Source: Arthrobotrys musiformis
Lineage: Eukaryota > Ascomycota > Orbiliomycetes > Orbiliales > Orbiliaceae
Length of the DNA: 64,000 bases
Direction: 5' to 3'
Assembly: GCA_036971715.1 (NCBI GenBank)
Contig: JAVHJL010000006.1
Span: 2,232,001-2,296,000 of the forward strand
Below, piece after piece: positions 31,634 through 43,962 of the stretch. Below the pieces are notes generated by a model, which had not been told where the DNA came from, made no database searches, and was given only the letters and a program-made list of their open reading frames with translations. Both the position numbers and the translations under genes were made by a program. How positions within the stretch are numbered: position 1 is the first letter of the stretch; every line of letters begins with the position of its first letter.

Positions 31634-34600
31634 CTAGGCAGTGGGCCCGGCAGGTAGGTTATATGCTTTAGTCCCGGCTGCCTCGTGGATAGGCGCATCA
31701 ATTGCCGTACCAGCTGGCACCGTGGCTGGCTGAAGCTTGGAGTCCTTGAGAGCAGTGTCTTGGTGATCTAAGGTGCTTCGCGATTGAGAGCTAGAGCTGG
31801 CAGGATTCCCCGGTATCAGTCTGTCTGAGTTTGATAGTCGATGGTCCCATCTTGGCTTCCCACTATGGCGACTTTTGCGGATTTTATGCCGGAAACGTCG
31901 AGGGGCCTCGTCCATGAGCAACGGTGTTTGTTCGGAATCAGCGTTGTCCTCAGGAGTGCCGCTTGTGGCGCTATTGTATGAGGGACCTCCGGTGTAGTCG
32001 AGGGTAGTAGTTGGCTGTGACATGGCCTCGGGCTGCACTAGAGGTTCTTCTTCGATCCCGAATCCGTCTTTGTAACCGGCCGAACCCGAGGATCCATCAA
32101 AAGGGCCACCACCGTATCCAGATCTGTGACCATTTGTTCCAGTATGCCCAGATTCAATGGTGGATAGATTCTCTGCTTCCGTAGATTTCAATGATGTATC
32201 CTCAAATTGACCACATGTCGTCCCACCGAGCTTTTGAAATTTCCGCCTCGCCTCAATTGTATCCGCTGTCGACTTAGAAATATCGTCTAGATTAGGAGCG
32301 GCATTTGACCCTCCTGCGCGGTCGCTCCTTGTCACTGCAGAATATGCAGGGGGCAGCACTGGGCGAGAGGTTGTATTTTCTGACGGTATATATTCTGGGG
32401 CATCCGCTTTCAGTGTCGATGATGGTCGTTTGCCTATATTCGGCATTGTGTAGTTGTAATGAGGTAGTGAAGCCGGTTTGAAACTCTTGGTACTTTTGTC
32501 GAGTGGTTTCTTTGCCGTAGTACTAGTGACTGATGCCCCATGACGAAGGTCGGGTAGTTGACAAATAGTCGTATTCATCTTCGTGGCCTTGTCGATTCCT
32601 GGATTGTAGGCCGGTACTGGTGAAGTTTTCTTCGAATCTGTGGAATCCTCCTGTGGCAAATCACTAGAAACAGAACAGGGCTTGCTGAGTTCCGCAATTA
32701 CGGGGCCCGATTCCTTAGCCTGTTTATTCCAGAGTTTGAAGTAGGCATCCCCGCGTCGGAGTAGCTCATCATGTGTCCCAATCTCCTTGATCTTTCCGTC
32801 CTTAATAACAATGATTTGATCTGCCGCCACGACGGTAGACAGCCGATGCCTGTTGATTTCGTCAGCGCCCTAGTTTTTTATGAAAGATAGTCAAGCTTTG
32901 CTTACGCAATGACAAAAGTGGTCCTCCCCTTCGCCAATTCACCAATCGCTTTCTGAATCTTCCGTTCCGTTTGCATATCAACCATGCTCGTAGCCTCGTC
33001 AAGGAGGATTATCTTAGGGTTCCTGATAATAGCTCGTGCAATCGCAATCTACCCATTTTGTCAATACGACGTCATGTATATACACACATCTATTTTAACA
33101 TACCCTTTGTAATTCACCCCCCGACAGCTTAACGCCTCGTTCGCCAACGATAGAGTTATAACCATCAGGGAAGCTAAGGATCTGTGAATGGATAGCTGCG
33201 GCCTCACAGGCTTTGTAGATATCTAGTGTTGAGAAAGTTAGTAACATGCCAAGTCGATGTGGATTGGTGCTTGACCTACCAGCATCCGTCGCTTTGAAAT
33301 TGGCATAGCGTAGATTATTCATGATCGTATCGTTAAACAAAGTTGGGTCCTATAAACTCATAAGTTTAGTAGATTTCTACGGATTGGTTAGCGAAGCGAC
33401 TAACCTGAGGGACGACGCCAATGGCATCTCTCAAGCTCTCGAGAGTGACATCCCGGATATCTTGCCCATCAATTTTGATAGACCCTTTTTTGACGTCGTA
33501 AAAGCGGAAGAGTAGCCGGAGAAGTGTCGATTTTCCAGCACCAGTTTCTCCGACAATAGCGACAGTCTCGCCTGGCTTCGCCCTGAGAGAAATTCCTCGG
33601 ATTGAAGACTTCCTCTCATCATAGTCGAAATGAACCGTGTCAAAAGCCACTTCGCCATTGTTGACCTCTAATTTTGGCGCATTTTTTCTATCGGCGACTG
33701 TCGGCTTTAAGGACAAGATTTCCAAAACACGCTCGGCGTCAATCATTGAGGTGTTTAATCTCCGGAAGAAATCAGCAAAGAAAGCAAGAGGGCCTGTTTT
33801 CCCGAATTAGTCTCGACAGAATTAACCCTCGTATAAAATTAGTACCCACCGGATAATTGAGTCCAATACAGCAAAAGTGTCACAAATGACCCAATTGGTT
33901 GTGTTTTGTTTACAATCGAATATACGGCAAGATAGCAAGCGCAGAGCAGTCCAAGGGTAAATATCAACGATTGGAGGACTTTAAGGAACGATGTTCCCCA
34001 GATCCACTTCCTCTCGTATTGTTGATAGTCCATCACAGCCTCAAGATATCGATCTTGTTCGTGTTTCAAGTTGTTGAAATACTATTCTCAAGTCAGTAGA
34101 GGCCACTTAAAAGGAAATTTGAAAGGCCTACCGAAATATTTTGCCAATTGCTAACGGTTTCCCACATTGTATCACCCTCTTTGCGTGATGCTTTAATAAA
34201 GTCTCTCCGCGTGGATTGGTTATAATTGGCCATCTTAGAAGTTGACCAAAGAAAGGAAATGCTGACAAAGGCAATGAGCAACGCCATGTAAGGCCCAAAT
34301 AGGCAATACAGGTAGATAAAGGCGATAAACAAATCCGCCAGCATCGGGATAAACCTAAATAGCATCATGTCGATGAATAGATTAATCGACCTCGCATTGC
34401 TGATTGATGCGAATAATTCGCCGCTTCGTTTGTCGCAGTGAAAGTCATAAGAAAGCGACAAGATATGATTGTATGCCGAGGTTGTAATCATGCGATAAGA
34501 ATATTGCTCAATAGGAATCCACAAATAGTCCTTGATGGCAAAGAGTCCGGCATTGGATTGGAGGAGCTTGAATACTATAAACAAGGACACCTGAACCCAA

Positions 34601-35891
34601 GGAGATGACCCTAGATACTGTCAGTTTAGACCTCGGGATTGCGTTTTCTCTCTCCCTCCCCCACAGTATTTACCTTGATCGGAGCCATGCGTGGCCTCGA
34701 GGAACGAGTCTGTAACCAAACCAAATTGTCGAGGAACTAGAACGTTCAGGGCGCTTTGTCCGGCTAGAATAAGCCCGATCAAGCACATATAAAACTTCAG
34801 TTTCCGGTCTTGCGAGGGCCAGATCATTGGCCAAAATACCTACAACACCCGGTTAATCTACACCCCTGTGAACGTTGCCTAGCAAACCACGAACCGAAAA
34901 AGATTTTGCATAATTCCACCAGTTTCCACTTTCTTGCCACTTTGCCTGTAATTTGGCTTTTGTTTTCTTGGTACGCTCATCGTCGCTTTCGGTGTCAAAA
35001 AAAGAGCCATATATTCCGAGATTGTCGTCATTCTCGTCGTCCACGCCGGACTCTCGTTGCTTACGAAGTAGTCCTCGTTCTTCGTCGAAAGTGTCGCAAA
35101 TTGGTTTATTGCTCGTTGATGGCAAAGTGTAAAATAGAAGCGGGAGTAGGATCAAAAGGATGATCCTAGCACCGACCACTGTAATCCAGGCGATCCCGGC
35201 GGGATGGGGAAAACTATTCCGTCGTAGGTCGGCCAAGAGTAGTAGTAAAAGTTCACATGCAATACTGATGTACCAGCAACCTGCGTATGGGTACCATATA
35301 ACAAAGGTGCTATCGACAAGAGACACTTGAAGGACCATCCATATCAAAATTGATGAAAGAACATAGACCTGTGCTATTCAGTCAGCGTCCGAATATACCC
35401 CAGTACTGGACATTGTTTTTTTGAATATATATATTTCAGTTGGGTAAATTATACTCACGTTCTCATGGGTAGTTTGCTCCCAGGCCGAATTTCTTATAGT
35501 CCTTTCAATGATGAGGACTCCTTGAATAAGCTAAAGTTTGCAGAGAATACAATTAGCATTGATTATCATGGCTCGGGTTCCTGTATATGTATATCAAAAT
35601 ACTAACATATGTTGCAATAACAGCACCAGACAGACTCAAGACAAGATTTTTTCTATTCTGAGTCTTGGGGTGCCGGGCCTTTCTTAGCGACTTGAAAGTG
35701 AAGATGGTCATCATTGATGAGAATATAAAATAGAGAAATACGATGACCGGAGAAGAGTAGTGGATGGTTTGGACGGCACTGGCAATTGCCGTCTCATTGT
35801 TCGAAACGACATCCTGAATTAGACGGGTGATACTAAAGATGAAGAGTCCGAGGGCGAGCAAAAGGGACCCGGCACGAAGAAGGCGAACCAT
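31634..35891 (-). CDS. hmt1: HMT1-type half-ABC transporter (ABCB6/heavy-metal tolerance)
   Basis: Probably a vacuolar exporter of metal-chelate or glutathione conjugates. Eleven exons are inferred: 35891-35607, 35530-35459, 35368-34895, 34839-34674, 34610-34132, 34081-33850, 33793-33405, 33349-33280, 33222-33104, 33048-32906 and 32849-31634, giving 1214 aa. Introns are 50-90 nt and keep phase throughout. An N-terminal set of hydrophobic helices (about residues 1-170), typical of the HMT1 extra TMD0, is followed by an acidic linker (about 195-240). The core TMD includes KSFSVFWPMIWP and EQYSYR. The nucleotide-binding domain has Walker A GETGAGKST (about 651-659), signature LSGGE (about 755-759), Walker B IILLDEA and the H-loop IAHRLST. 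A 370-residue Ser/Thr/Pro-rich tail follows the NBD and is unusual. Donor choice for intron 3 (GTTCGT at 34,894) is the least certain. Confidence 0.9.
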
Positions 35892-38800
35892 GTTGCCGGC
35901 CACACGGTTGCCCGATATTGGGGGGTTGGTGATGAAGGTCGTGGCTGGTACTTTGATAGAAGATGTGAATTGATAACGATGAAGAGTTATGAAATAGTTG
36001 CACACGGTTGCAGCTAAAGAAAAGATGGGGGGGGGAGAAAAAGGATGAAGAATGACGTATGGAAAGAAGAGACGTTCTTTGGGGATGCACTGTAGATCTT
36101 ATAATAAAGGGCCACAATAATGTTTCAAGAATAAGAAACTCCGTTGTTATGTCTGCTTGCGGGGTGGAGGGGGCCAATGCTATAGCAATCGAGAGGGGTG
36201 GTCAATTGGTGGGAGGGACGGCCCGTTTATAGTGGTTGAATGTATCGTCACCTAGTCGACCCAGTCCAGGACTAAGCTGCTAACAGGTATAAAGGGGCCC
36301 GGAATATATTATCTGGCCAAAAAAAAAAATACAACGATGTGACTTTAGGCAACAATAGAAAGAAAGGGAGAGAAAAGGCAGGCGGGTTTATAAAGCCGAT
36401 TAGGCTTCAGAGAGAGGAAAAAAGAACAAGGAAAAGGTCGATATTAAAAGACGAGAAAGAAGCAGCGATTCTGCGTGTTTAATGGTTATAGGAGGACCGG
36501 TTTGGTGTTGGCTGAATGTCTCGTGTCGTTAAAAGTGCGTTGTGAACCAGGGTAATCCCGCACACTCCTGGTCAAAGGCCCCACGCCAGGCTGGTTGGGA
36601 TGCAGGTTCGGAATATCTCTCTGGTCCCGTTACAATTGGCGACGCATTTAATACCTCAAGGTGAGCGCCTTTTGCAACGGCTGGGTAGTTACACCGTATA
36701 GGTAGGTAAATATGTTAGAAACAAAAAGCGAATACGTTCTGGATTTCTGTTGGACCGTGCGCGCTCGTTTCGTTTTTCCCTTTTTCCTTCCAGAATCGAA
36801 TCCGTTTCGTTTTTCTTCTTTTTTCTATTAGAGATAGTATCGATCCTTTCGGTGCATATAAATACCCGTTGGGGGTTCCCTGCCGCCGCCGAATTATTCT
36901 GCAACAGCAAAAAACGGATCGTTCTTTTTACCCTCGTATTAGAATTATTGATTCCTTCTTAGGCCCCAACAGATACAATCCTTGACTCTCTCACTACTAT
37001 TTGACAACCACACGAAAACGGCAGACGTCAGGATAATTCGATTGGTTACTCTTGCCTTGGTGGTCCGGTATGTTGCTAGAATAATTGCGATAATCCCTGT
37101 CAGAAGAATTTGTGGTGGATGTAAAGTTGTCTTAGAACAAGCCCTTCCATCTGATATGTGTCTTGTGTCGTCAGATATCGAAAAACAAAACAGAATGCAC
37201 GAGAAGAAGAAAAGCGCGAAGGGACAAAAAAAAAAAAAAAGGTGATCCTTTGCTGATTGAGAAATCCTCCTGACTACGCTTAAGGTCGGCGTTTAAAGAG
37301 GCTCCCACTTCTCGTTTATTTAGCGATTATCAAATTATTTCCAATCGACTGATATGATCGTGCTCCGATCCTGACTCGTGCGTACTCGACGACGTCGATA
37401 TATATATATAGAAGACAATATATAGACGTCAAATATGAATTTCTGTGTGACCAGTCAAGTTGCAAATGGCCTGGTTGATATGGTTATATTGCGCAAGGCC
37501 GATAAGCGAACTAGATCAACTGCCAGATCCAAAGGAAGCGAAGGAGTCCGAGAGCCAGCCGTTGATAATGGACAATGGAAAGAGCTCACTCGAATCCCAT
37601 TTACCTAGTCAAAGTGCACGGATTGTTCTATGCAATGTCCACCCCGGAACCGATAACCCGCCCAAGCTGCAAGCAATTAATTTGATAATGCAAGAGGCAA
37701 AAAAGAAAGATAAGTAATAAGACCCGGTCTGGTATTATTCAAAAGAAAGTGGGAGCTAGAAAGCTTAAATAAACAGAGGAGGAGTGCAAGTGTCTGCTTT
37801 TCCAGTCCTCCTTCTCCAGGTCACACAACACAACCAGGAGGTCCTAAAGGCTATTAATTTGAATTTTCCTTTATGAATTTAGCTCTGGGGACATCAAATG
37901 TTAGAATTTTTTGTCTAGATGGTGATAATGGCGGTGGTTGACCAGGGTATATATTCCACTAGGGCTGGTCAAGACCCCAGGGAAAAATCTTGCCCAGATG
38001 CCCCGCAAAATACAGACTACTCTCGATCGAATCAGGTCCACTTACCGCAAGTTTCAGATCGAAGGATGCTATCCCAACCGATCTTGGTAGTGTAGTAGAT
38101 AACAAGGAGGAGGAGGAAAAAACTTCCTTATAGAATTTTTAGCTAATAATTATTGACGCTCGTCGAAAAAATATAAAATATGACGGTACCAAGTGAAGCT
38201 TGTAGGGTAGCAGGATTTGCGAGATTTGAAAGGGGAGGAAAAGGATAACGATTGCCTATAAACGGCGATACGCGGAGGATTGATAATGTATCAAATAAAG
38301 GCAATACTTTAATAAAAGTTTCATTGAGTTCTTCCAACAGAACGGAAGCATGCAAGCAATTGATATCCGAATTTTACGAGATGGCTGCAGAACCTAGAGT
38401 GTTGCAAGGGCTAAGAGTGGTGACCTCGACCCTTAGCTCATGTGTGCGAGTAAGACATCCAAACTAGTCGTTGCGGGAACCCTGTCAACGGAACCGTCTT
38501 TATTTTTTTCTTGAGGGTGTGGTCATTGAGGTGGTGGCCGGTGGTGGATATGAATTATGAATGTGGATTGGATGTGGCATTCTGCGTACGGAGTACTCCT
38601 TTGTAGCTTTGACTAAAAGTCAGAAGCGTGCTTGCTCTGGATATTTTATTTCCCAAGCACCTACTTGCTTGCTTACAGACAAGGGCTTCTTAACAAGGGA
38701 GAAAAAAGCTGCCTGGTATGGAGGTCTGCCTACGCATCTTGATGCAACTAAGCCAATATCCCTTCGTCAACTGACATTAAACCGAAAAAACGGCATGGCT

Positions 38801-39308
38801 TTCTTAGCCAGAGACTTTACACTACTCGGATCTCTTTCCAGTATCCTTTTTTCGCCTATATCCTTGCTTTTACTTTCAGCTCCATTGGTTACAAGGTCGT
38901 AAATTCGATGTGTCAACAACATGTGCCAGGAAGAAATTCTGGACCAGAGATGAGTGCTGCATCAGCATGGCATTGTGGGTTCCTTTTTTTTCCACCACAC
39001 CCCACCCTTGTTATTCGGTACCTGGCCTTGGGGAACAAAAACTCGATATCTGGGCAAGGTCTCTTGCATAGCAGTAACCTCATCCGAGGGTCCAAATCGA
39101 GAATTAAACCATGTCCGGATGGGGATTTTCGGTCTCGCTTGCAAGGGTTTCTAAACGGGCTACCAGGTTCACAAATTGTCATTGTTTTTTCCTTTATTCT
39201 TGGGATGCCGGGTGCCTGTTCCCGATGCAGTAGCAGTTTAATAAAACTTATAATCGAGCTTGGGGGGCCACGGCCGGAGGGCAGCAGTCAACTATGATGG
39301 CACATTCG

Positions 39309-39326
39309 AAAAAAAAAAAAAAAAAT
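39309..39326 (+). repeat. A18 homopolymer
   Basis: Eighteen consecutive A residues in the gene-poor tract. This could be a simple slippage tract or the tail of an old retroposed copy; no flanking duplication was evident. Confidence 0.8.
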
Positions 39327-41578
39327 CTTTCTTTCTATTTGTCGTTTTCTACGTAAGAAATGTCTGCCTGCAACAATATGGGGGGTGTTTAAAACCTCAT
39401 ACCTATGTCGACAAGGACGCTTGTAATAGTTTTTCGTAAGAGGAGCTTGCCGCAACGACTAGGCACCGCTGCGCGCAATCTCCCTTCGCTATCTGCACTC
39501 CTGATAGACACGTTTCTCGATTGAGATATCAGAACCGAATATCATGGTGGCTGGTACCGGGCCGTGTAGTGCGGTTTAGTTAGATGATCTTTCGTCAGAA
39601 GCTAGTGTTCTGCTAGTTCGACGGAATATCTCCTCCAACAAGCTTTATAACGGACTTTGCGCAGCCTTATAGATATTGAGGTGCAGCTGGCTATCGCGTC
39701 AAGGAACTCTTCAATTCTGCAACTATGTTTCCTCAAACACAATCATATGCAAGCCCCGGGCATGCAATGCAGTTGGCTTGCGCTCGTCTAGCAAGTACGT
39801 ACAGGAGTGCATTAAATGTTGCAGCGCGTTATTTTCTACGAAGTGGAAATGCAAGCTGCCTACGCTGCATTACGGCACAGGACCCATTATCCTCTCAGAG
39901 GTGCGTGACCTGGGCGGCAACTGTGGTATTAATTCATGGCTCGCGAGGGCTCGAACAATTGTTGGCCTTGCAGTTGCAACCATTAATATCCAGAAACAAC
40001 GGTTCTTGGTGCTTCAACCCTCTAACGCAGGCCAGGATTTGAATTGTGGGTCGCTTGAACAATACGCCTAGGGGGCTGCAGGTCGGCGTCTTAACACCTC
40101 ACTTCGTATTGCAGAAACAAATTATTTTTTTAAATTCTCGTCCATTACATCTGCTTTATATACGAGACAAATTAATGAATTGCACCTCAATTCAAAGGCG
40201 CACATGCGTATCAATTAGAAAAGCGGGGATTCGGAACTCCTATATATGCAGAAGCCTGGCAAAAGTTGACGAGCTGTCATGTCTGCAAAGCCCACGATCG
40301 AAAGATGTTCAAACACGGCACAGGCCACCGATATGTCGTTTCTTCCGTCGAATGCACCCACCGACACATACATAGAGTCAGGCGGGACCGGCGCAAGAGG
40401 GCACGCACCGAATTCGGCATGGAAGGGTCATTTCCGGGATTCCATTCCTTCCATACACCAGGTATGAGGGGGGCAACGTGAGCAATGGGACTATTCACTT
40501 TCCCCGCGTTTCGACGGCTCCGCCAATTTGTCCCACTTTTTTTTCCCTCCTCTCCTCCTCCCACAAGAAGCCGATATCAAATCAGGAAATCAAAAAATGT
40601 TACGAAGGAGGAGTTCAAATTAAAAGAAGCGAGCTTAGCTCCTCTGCTCTGGTCTCCTTCCCGGTCCAGACAACCCACGCGAGATTTTAGCCAAGCGAAA
40701 ACGAAGCTGAGATGGAGTCCTTGGTGGGTAATCGGATCAATAGCGTGGAGGTTTCCGCAAACCATCCAATTCGAAGTGTAAGAATTATTTAGTTAGAATG
40801 CCTCGTCGCTCGCCGACGGCCTGAAAGCCCTTAGCTCGAACTCAGACTTCAGGTGATCGACATGGCTCTAATTTTTCTTTCCTGCAAGGTGAAAAAGTTG
40901 TGCTACGTGACGAGCTGATGTCGAGTCGGCTGGCTCAAGTCCGCTGTTGAGTTCCCAACATCCTACTGCGATTGTGCATGCCGAACTGCTGGTGTATGCG
41001 CACCCCGTTAGCTGCACCCTGTAGCAGATTTTCGCTCCTATCTCCACGGCTAAAATAAAAATAAAATGCGAGTTTGTCGAGCAAGGTAATCAAATCAAGG
41101 CTTTGACAATTCATCATTAGGAACCCAGCGGAGTAGTGGATCGAGCGATCTCGGTCTATGCTTTTCGAAGGCTCGCTCCACAACCGTCCCAATGCAAGGC
41201 CGGTGGGTTCTGATATAGAGTGCATTGCATCACTGCTCTTTTGTGAGCACGGGATTCGGAATATAATTTCTTCTCTCTTTCCCCCAATTACAGCTAGCCC
41301 GATGCCTGCCATGCATTAGCAAGCAGGTTGCCTATCAGCTTCTCGAAACCTGGAACGTAGTTTATACTAGCTAGCATTACAAAGAGCACGGGGGTTCGCA
41401 AACTCGTATCCCATGGCGGTCGTGCTAACTAAAAATCTAAGCTAAAACCGAAGCTAAAACAAAATCTGCCCAGATCTGACATCAACCAATGCGTTCTATG
41501 TATGGTCGGTTTAAGGAACTTTCCGTGAGGAGGTCCGACATGGGAACCATCCCGTCGGGTTTTGTAACCCCAAACCAT

Positions 41579-41580
<2 letters not shown>

Positions 41581-41610
<30 letters not shown>
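41581..41610 (+). repeat. T30 homopolymer
   Basis: Thirty consecutive T residues on the + strand, about 200 bp beyond the ADE1 stop codon. In the direction of ADE1 transcription it reads as poly(A). Confidence 0.85.
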
Positions 41611-41811
41611 CCTTCGTTGGTGTGACCAACTCTTGCATATGTCTATCAGACTTGCTTTAAATCTTGGAAAGCAAATCAAATCAAAAGTCTTCAGGCTGTT
41701 ATTTTCGGACCAAAGTTTAAAAAAAAAAAAACGTGAATCCCTCCTTGCTGGGCCGGGCGCAAAAGTAAGCCGATTAATGCCCCTTAAGCCAGCTATTATG
41801 CCGATACCACT

Positions 41812-43001
41812 TTACTGGAGCTTCTCGCCAGTCAATTTTGTGTAAGCCTCCCTGTACTTTTCCGAAGTTTGCAGCACTATGTCATCAGGAACCTTAACCC
41901 CTTCTTTACCCTTGAGACCTTCCCGCGTTAGCCAATTCCTCAGGAACTGCTTGTCATAACTGTCTGGTGATTTCCCAACTTCGTAGGACTCTGCAGGCCA
42001 GAACCTCGAGGAATCAGGAGTTAACACCTCGTCGACAAGGATTACGTCTCCTGTCTCTTCGTCCAATCCAAATTCGAACTTGGTGTCTGCGATAATGATG
42101 CCCCGAGATCTGGCATAATCTCTAGCCTTGGTGTACAATGCCAATGCGAGTTCTTCGATCTTATTGGCATGCTCCTCTCCAATCATTTCCTTAACTGTTT
42201 ACGAGCGAGGAGCTCTCAGCTATTCCGCTCTTTTTTCAAGTCCGGGATATCCGCCGATATGAACACGTACCTTTATCAGGATGTATATTTTCGTCTGATA
42301 ATAAGACCCAGAATGTTAGTATGCCTCTTATTGTTTATAGGATCGGATTATTAATCTTCCATGGATCTGGAATTCTGGAAATGCATCCGGTTAGACGTAC
42401 CATGCTGGCCCTGTTCAGCCTTGGTACTTGGCGTATAAAGCGGCTTCTCGAACTCCTGCGATTCCTGGAGCCCTTCAGCCACCTTTATGCCGTGTACGGT
42501 CCCGGACTTCTTGTATTCGCTCCAGGCGCTTCCGGTGATGTATCCTCGAACAATGGCCTCGACGGGGAAGACCTTGAATTTGCGGACAATCATGCTGCGA
42601 CCCTCCAATTGGCTCTTGACATCTTCCTTTTCAGATTCTGGAACGGATTCCAAGACTCTGTCGACCGAAGCCGTAACATAATGATTGCGGCAGACGGATG
42701 ACAAGTAATCAAACCAGAATTTAGAGACCGATGTCAGGAGCTTCCCTTTCCCCGGAATACCCTACAATTGAGTCCACCGAAACTTCATCGTCAGCGTTGA
42801 TGCATGTTTTTGCTAGATTCGATTCAGAGGCGGCTCAATTGCATGATCACCAACATTCTCCATGATCACATCATATGCAGATATCCGATCCGTCGCTACG
42901 AAGAGTAGTTCCGACCCGCTTAGGGTGTAGACGTCCCGAACCTTGCCTCTAGCTAATAGCGGCAAGGCGCCTTTGAGATCGGTATTCGTAACAGCCGCCA
43001 T
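41812..43001 (-). CDS. ADE1: SAICAR synthetase (Ade1)
   Basis: This cytosolic enzyme joins CAIR and aspartate in de novo purine synthesis. Four exons are inferred: 43001-42855, 42761-42401, 42294-42271 and 42194-41812, giving 304 aa, the normal family length. Introns are 93, 106 and 76 nt. Exon 3 is a 24-nt micro-exon needed to restore STKAEQGQHDENIHPDKVKEMIGEEHA. It is bounded by TATCAG and GTACGT, and intron 2 has a TACTAACA branch. Family motifs: LLARGKVRDVY near the N-terminus, DRISAYDVIMENGIPGKG, VEAIVRGYITGSAW, ADTKFEFG, and LVDEVLTPDSSRFW. All look intact. Expression would be expected to respond to purine limitation, but no regulatory site was recognised. Confidence 0.95.
42271..42294 (-). 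other. ADE1: 24-nt micro-exon of ADE1
   Basis: This internal exon encodes essentially ENIHPDK of the conserved DENI block. It is flanked by introns of 106 and 76 nt with good splice signals. Without it the frame breaks and the conserved Asp-Glu-Asn segment is lost, so the exon is well supported despite its size. Confidence 0.85.
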
Positions 43002-43962
43002 TCTTGTGGTGCGGGAAGTTTTTATTCTATTTTCTATAAAAAAAAAATTGGCCGTAGATGCAGGTTGATTTGTGGTAAATGCAGGTGGGGTGAAGGAATC
43101 GAAGGAACCCCGCGAACCAACGAAAGATTGCGAAGAGGGTTTTGAAATTCCAACGTTATGTGCATAAAGGAAAAAAAAAACCTTTTTTGGACGTTTTTTT
43201 TTTTTTTTTTTTTTTTTTTTGTTGGTTTGCCGCCGCCGATAATGAACGGGAGGTTCGATGCATAGAAGCGAGAAAAGCACCGGGTTCCGTATGGAGTCCT
43301 GTATCGGCCACAGAGATTTATCCGAGCTCAGGGAGCTGTCACCAAGCTACTGAAGCTAAGAGTTAGGGTGTGTCTCGGAACTTTGCTACCGCCATGTGGC
43401 CGGGCATTCACGCAGGTTCCTTCGCAAATACGGTTTTAATTTCCATGCAGCAGCGCAGTTACATTGCACTTCTAATCTGATGCGCATATTCGTACAGACT
43501 ACATCCACATACGTAGACTAACCACGCTGCAAGTTAATTTTGCGAAGGAAGCAAATCATAGCTCATTGGAGTAAACTTGAAAGTGAACCCAATCTGGATA
43601 TATTACTTAATGTTGGGGGCCACCGGATAAACCATTTCCATAACTATCCCAAAACTACTATTACAATGAGGTAAAAGAAACCATTGACAGATGTTTCTAT
43701 AAAGTAATTGACCACACGACTCTCCAAGTTTACCGGTTTGTCGACTTCATCCCGGCAAAGTTTATATCAACCTTGGAGACTCCAGTTTTGCCACCCCCTG
43801 CAGCTGTTTGGGACCTTCGTGCCATAGATAATCGTGGTACTAGCCCCGAGCCTATTTGATATGATATTATCTATGATGAAATAAATGCAAAAGTGGATGC
43901 TCTCTAGTCTATATCAGTGTAAATATTATACATACTGTGTAATAAAAGGGTATTTAAACATG
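43002..43962. promoter_or_regulatory. ADE1 upstream region
   Basis: About 960 bp hold the ADE1 promoter and the 3' flank of the MFS gene. A T27 tract (43,194-43,220) lies about 190 bp before the ADE1 ATG and reads as poly(A) in the gene's direction; such dA:dT tracts often exclude nucleosomes. No other site was recognised. Confidence 0.55.
43194..43220 (+). repeat. T27 homopolymer
   Basis: Twenty-seven T residues in the ADE1 promoter region, preceded by an imperfect inverted A/T run (AAAAAAAAAACCTTTTTTGG). It may act as a poly(dA:dT) promoter element or simply be slippage. Confidence 0.8.

Larger units (their letters stand above)
35892..41811. other. Gene-poor tract with homopolymers
   Basis: About 5.9 kb between the HMT1-like start and the ADE1 end. 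Several ATG frames of 80-130 codons exist (for example 37,466-37,717, 38,908-39,297 and 39,725-40,042). None shows a domain, splice continuity or fungal-style composition, so none is called. A15 (37,226-37,240), A18 (39,309-39,326) and T30 (41,581-41,610) tracts are present. The tract may contain decayed insertions, but I could not find terminal repeats or a recognisable transposase or reverse transcriptase. Confidence 0.5.

Noticed and set aside
37466..37717. 83-codon ATG frame in the gene-poor tract
   Set aside because: The composition is plausible but there is no domain, no splice evidence and no promoter features; too weak to call.
36300..41811. Possible transposon in the gene-poor tract
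   Set aside because: I found no terminal inverted repeats, LTRs, transposase or reverse-transcriptase motifs; only homopolymers hint at insertions.
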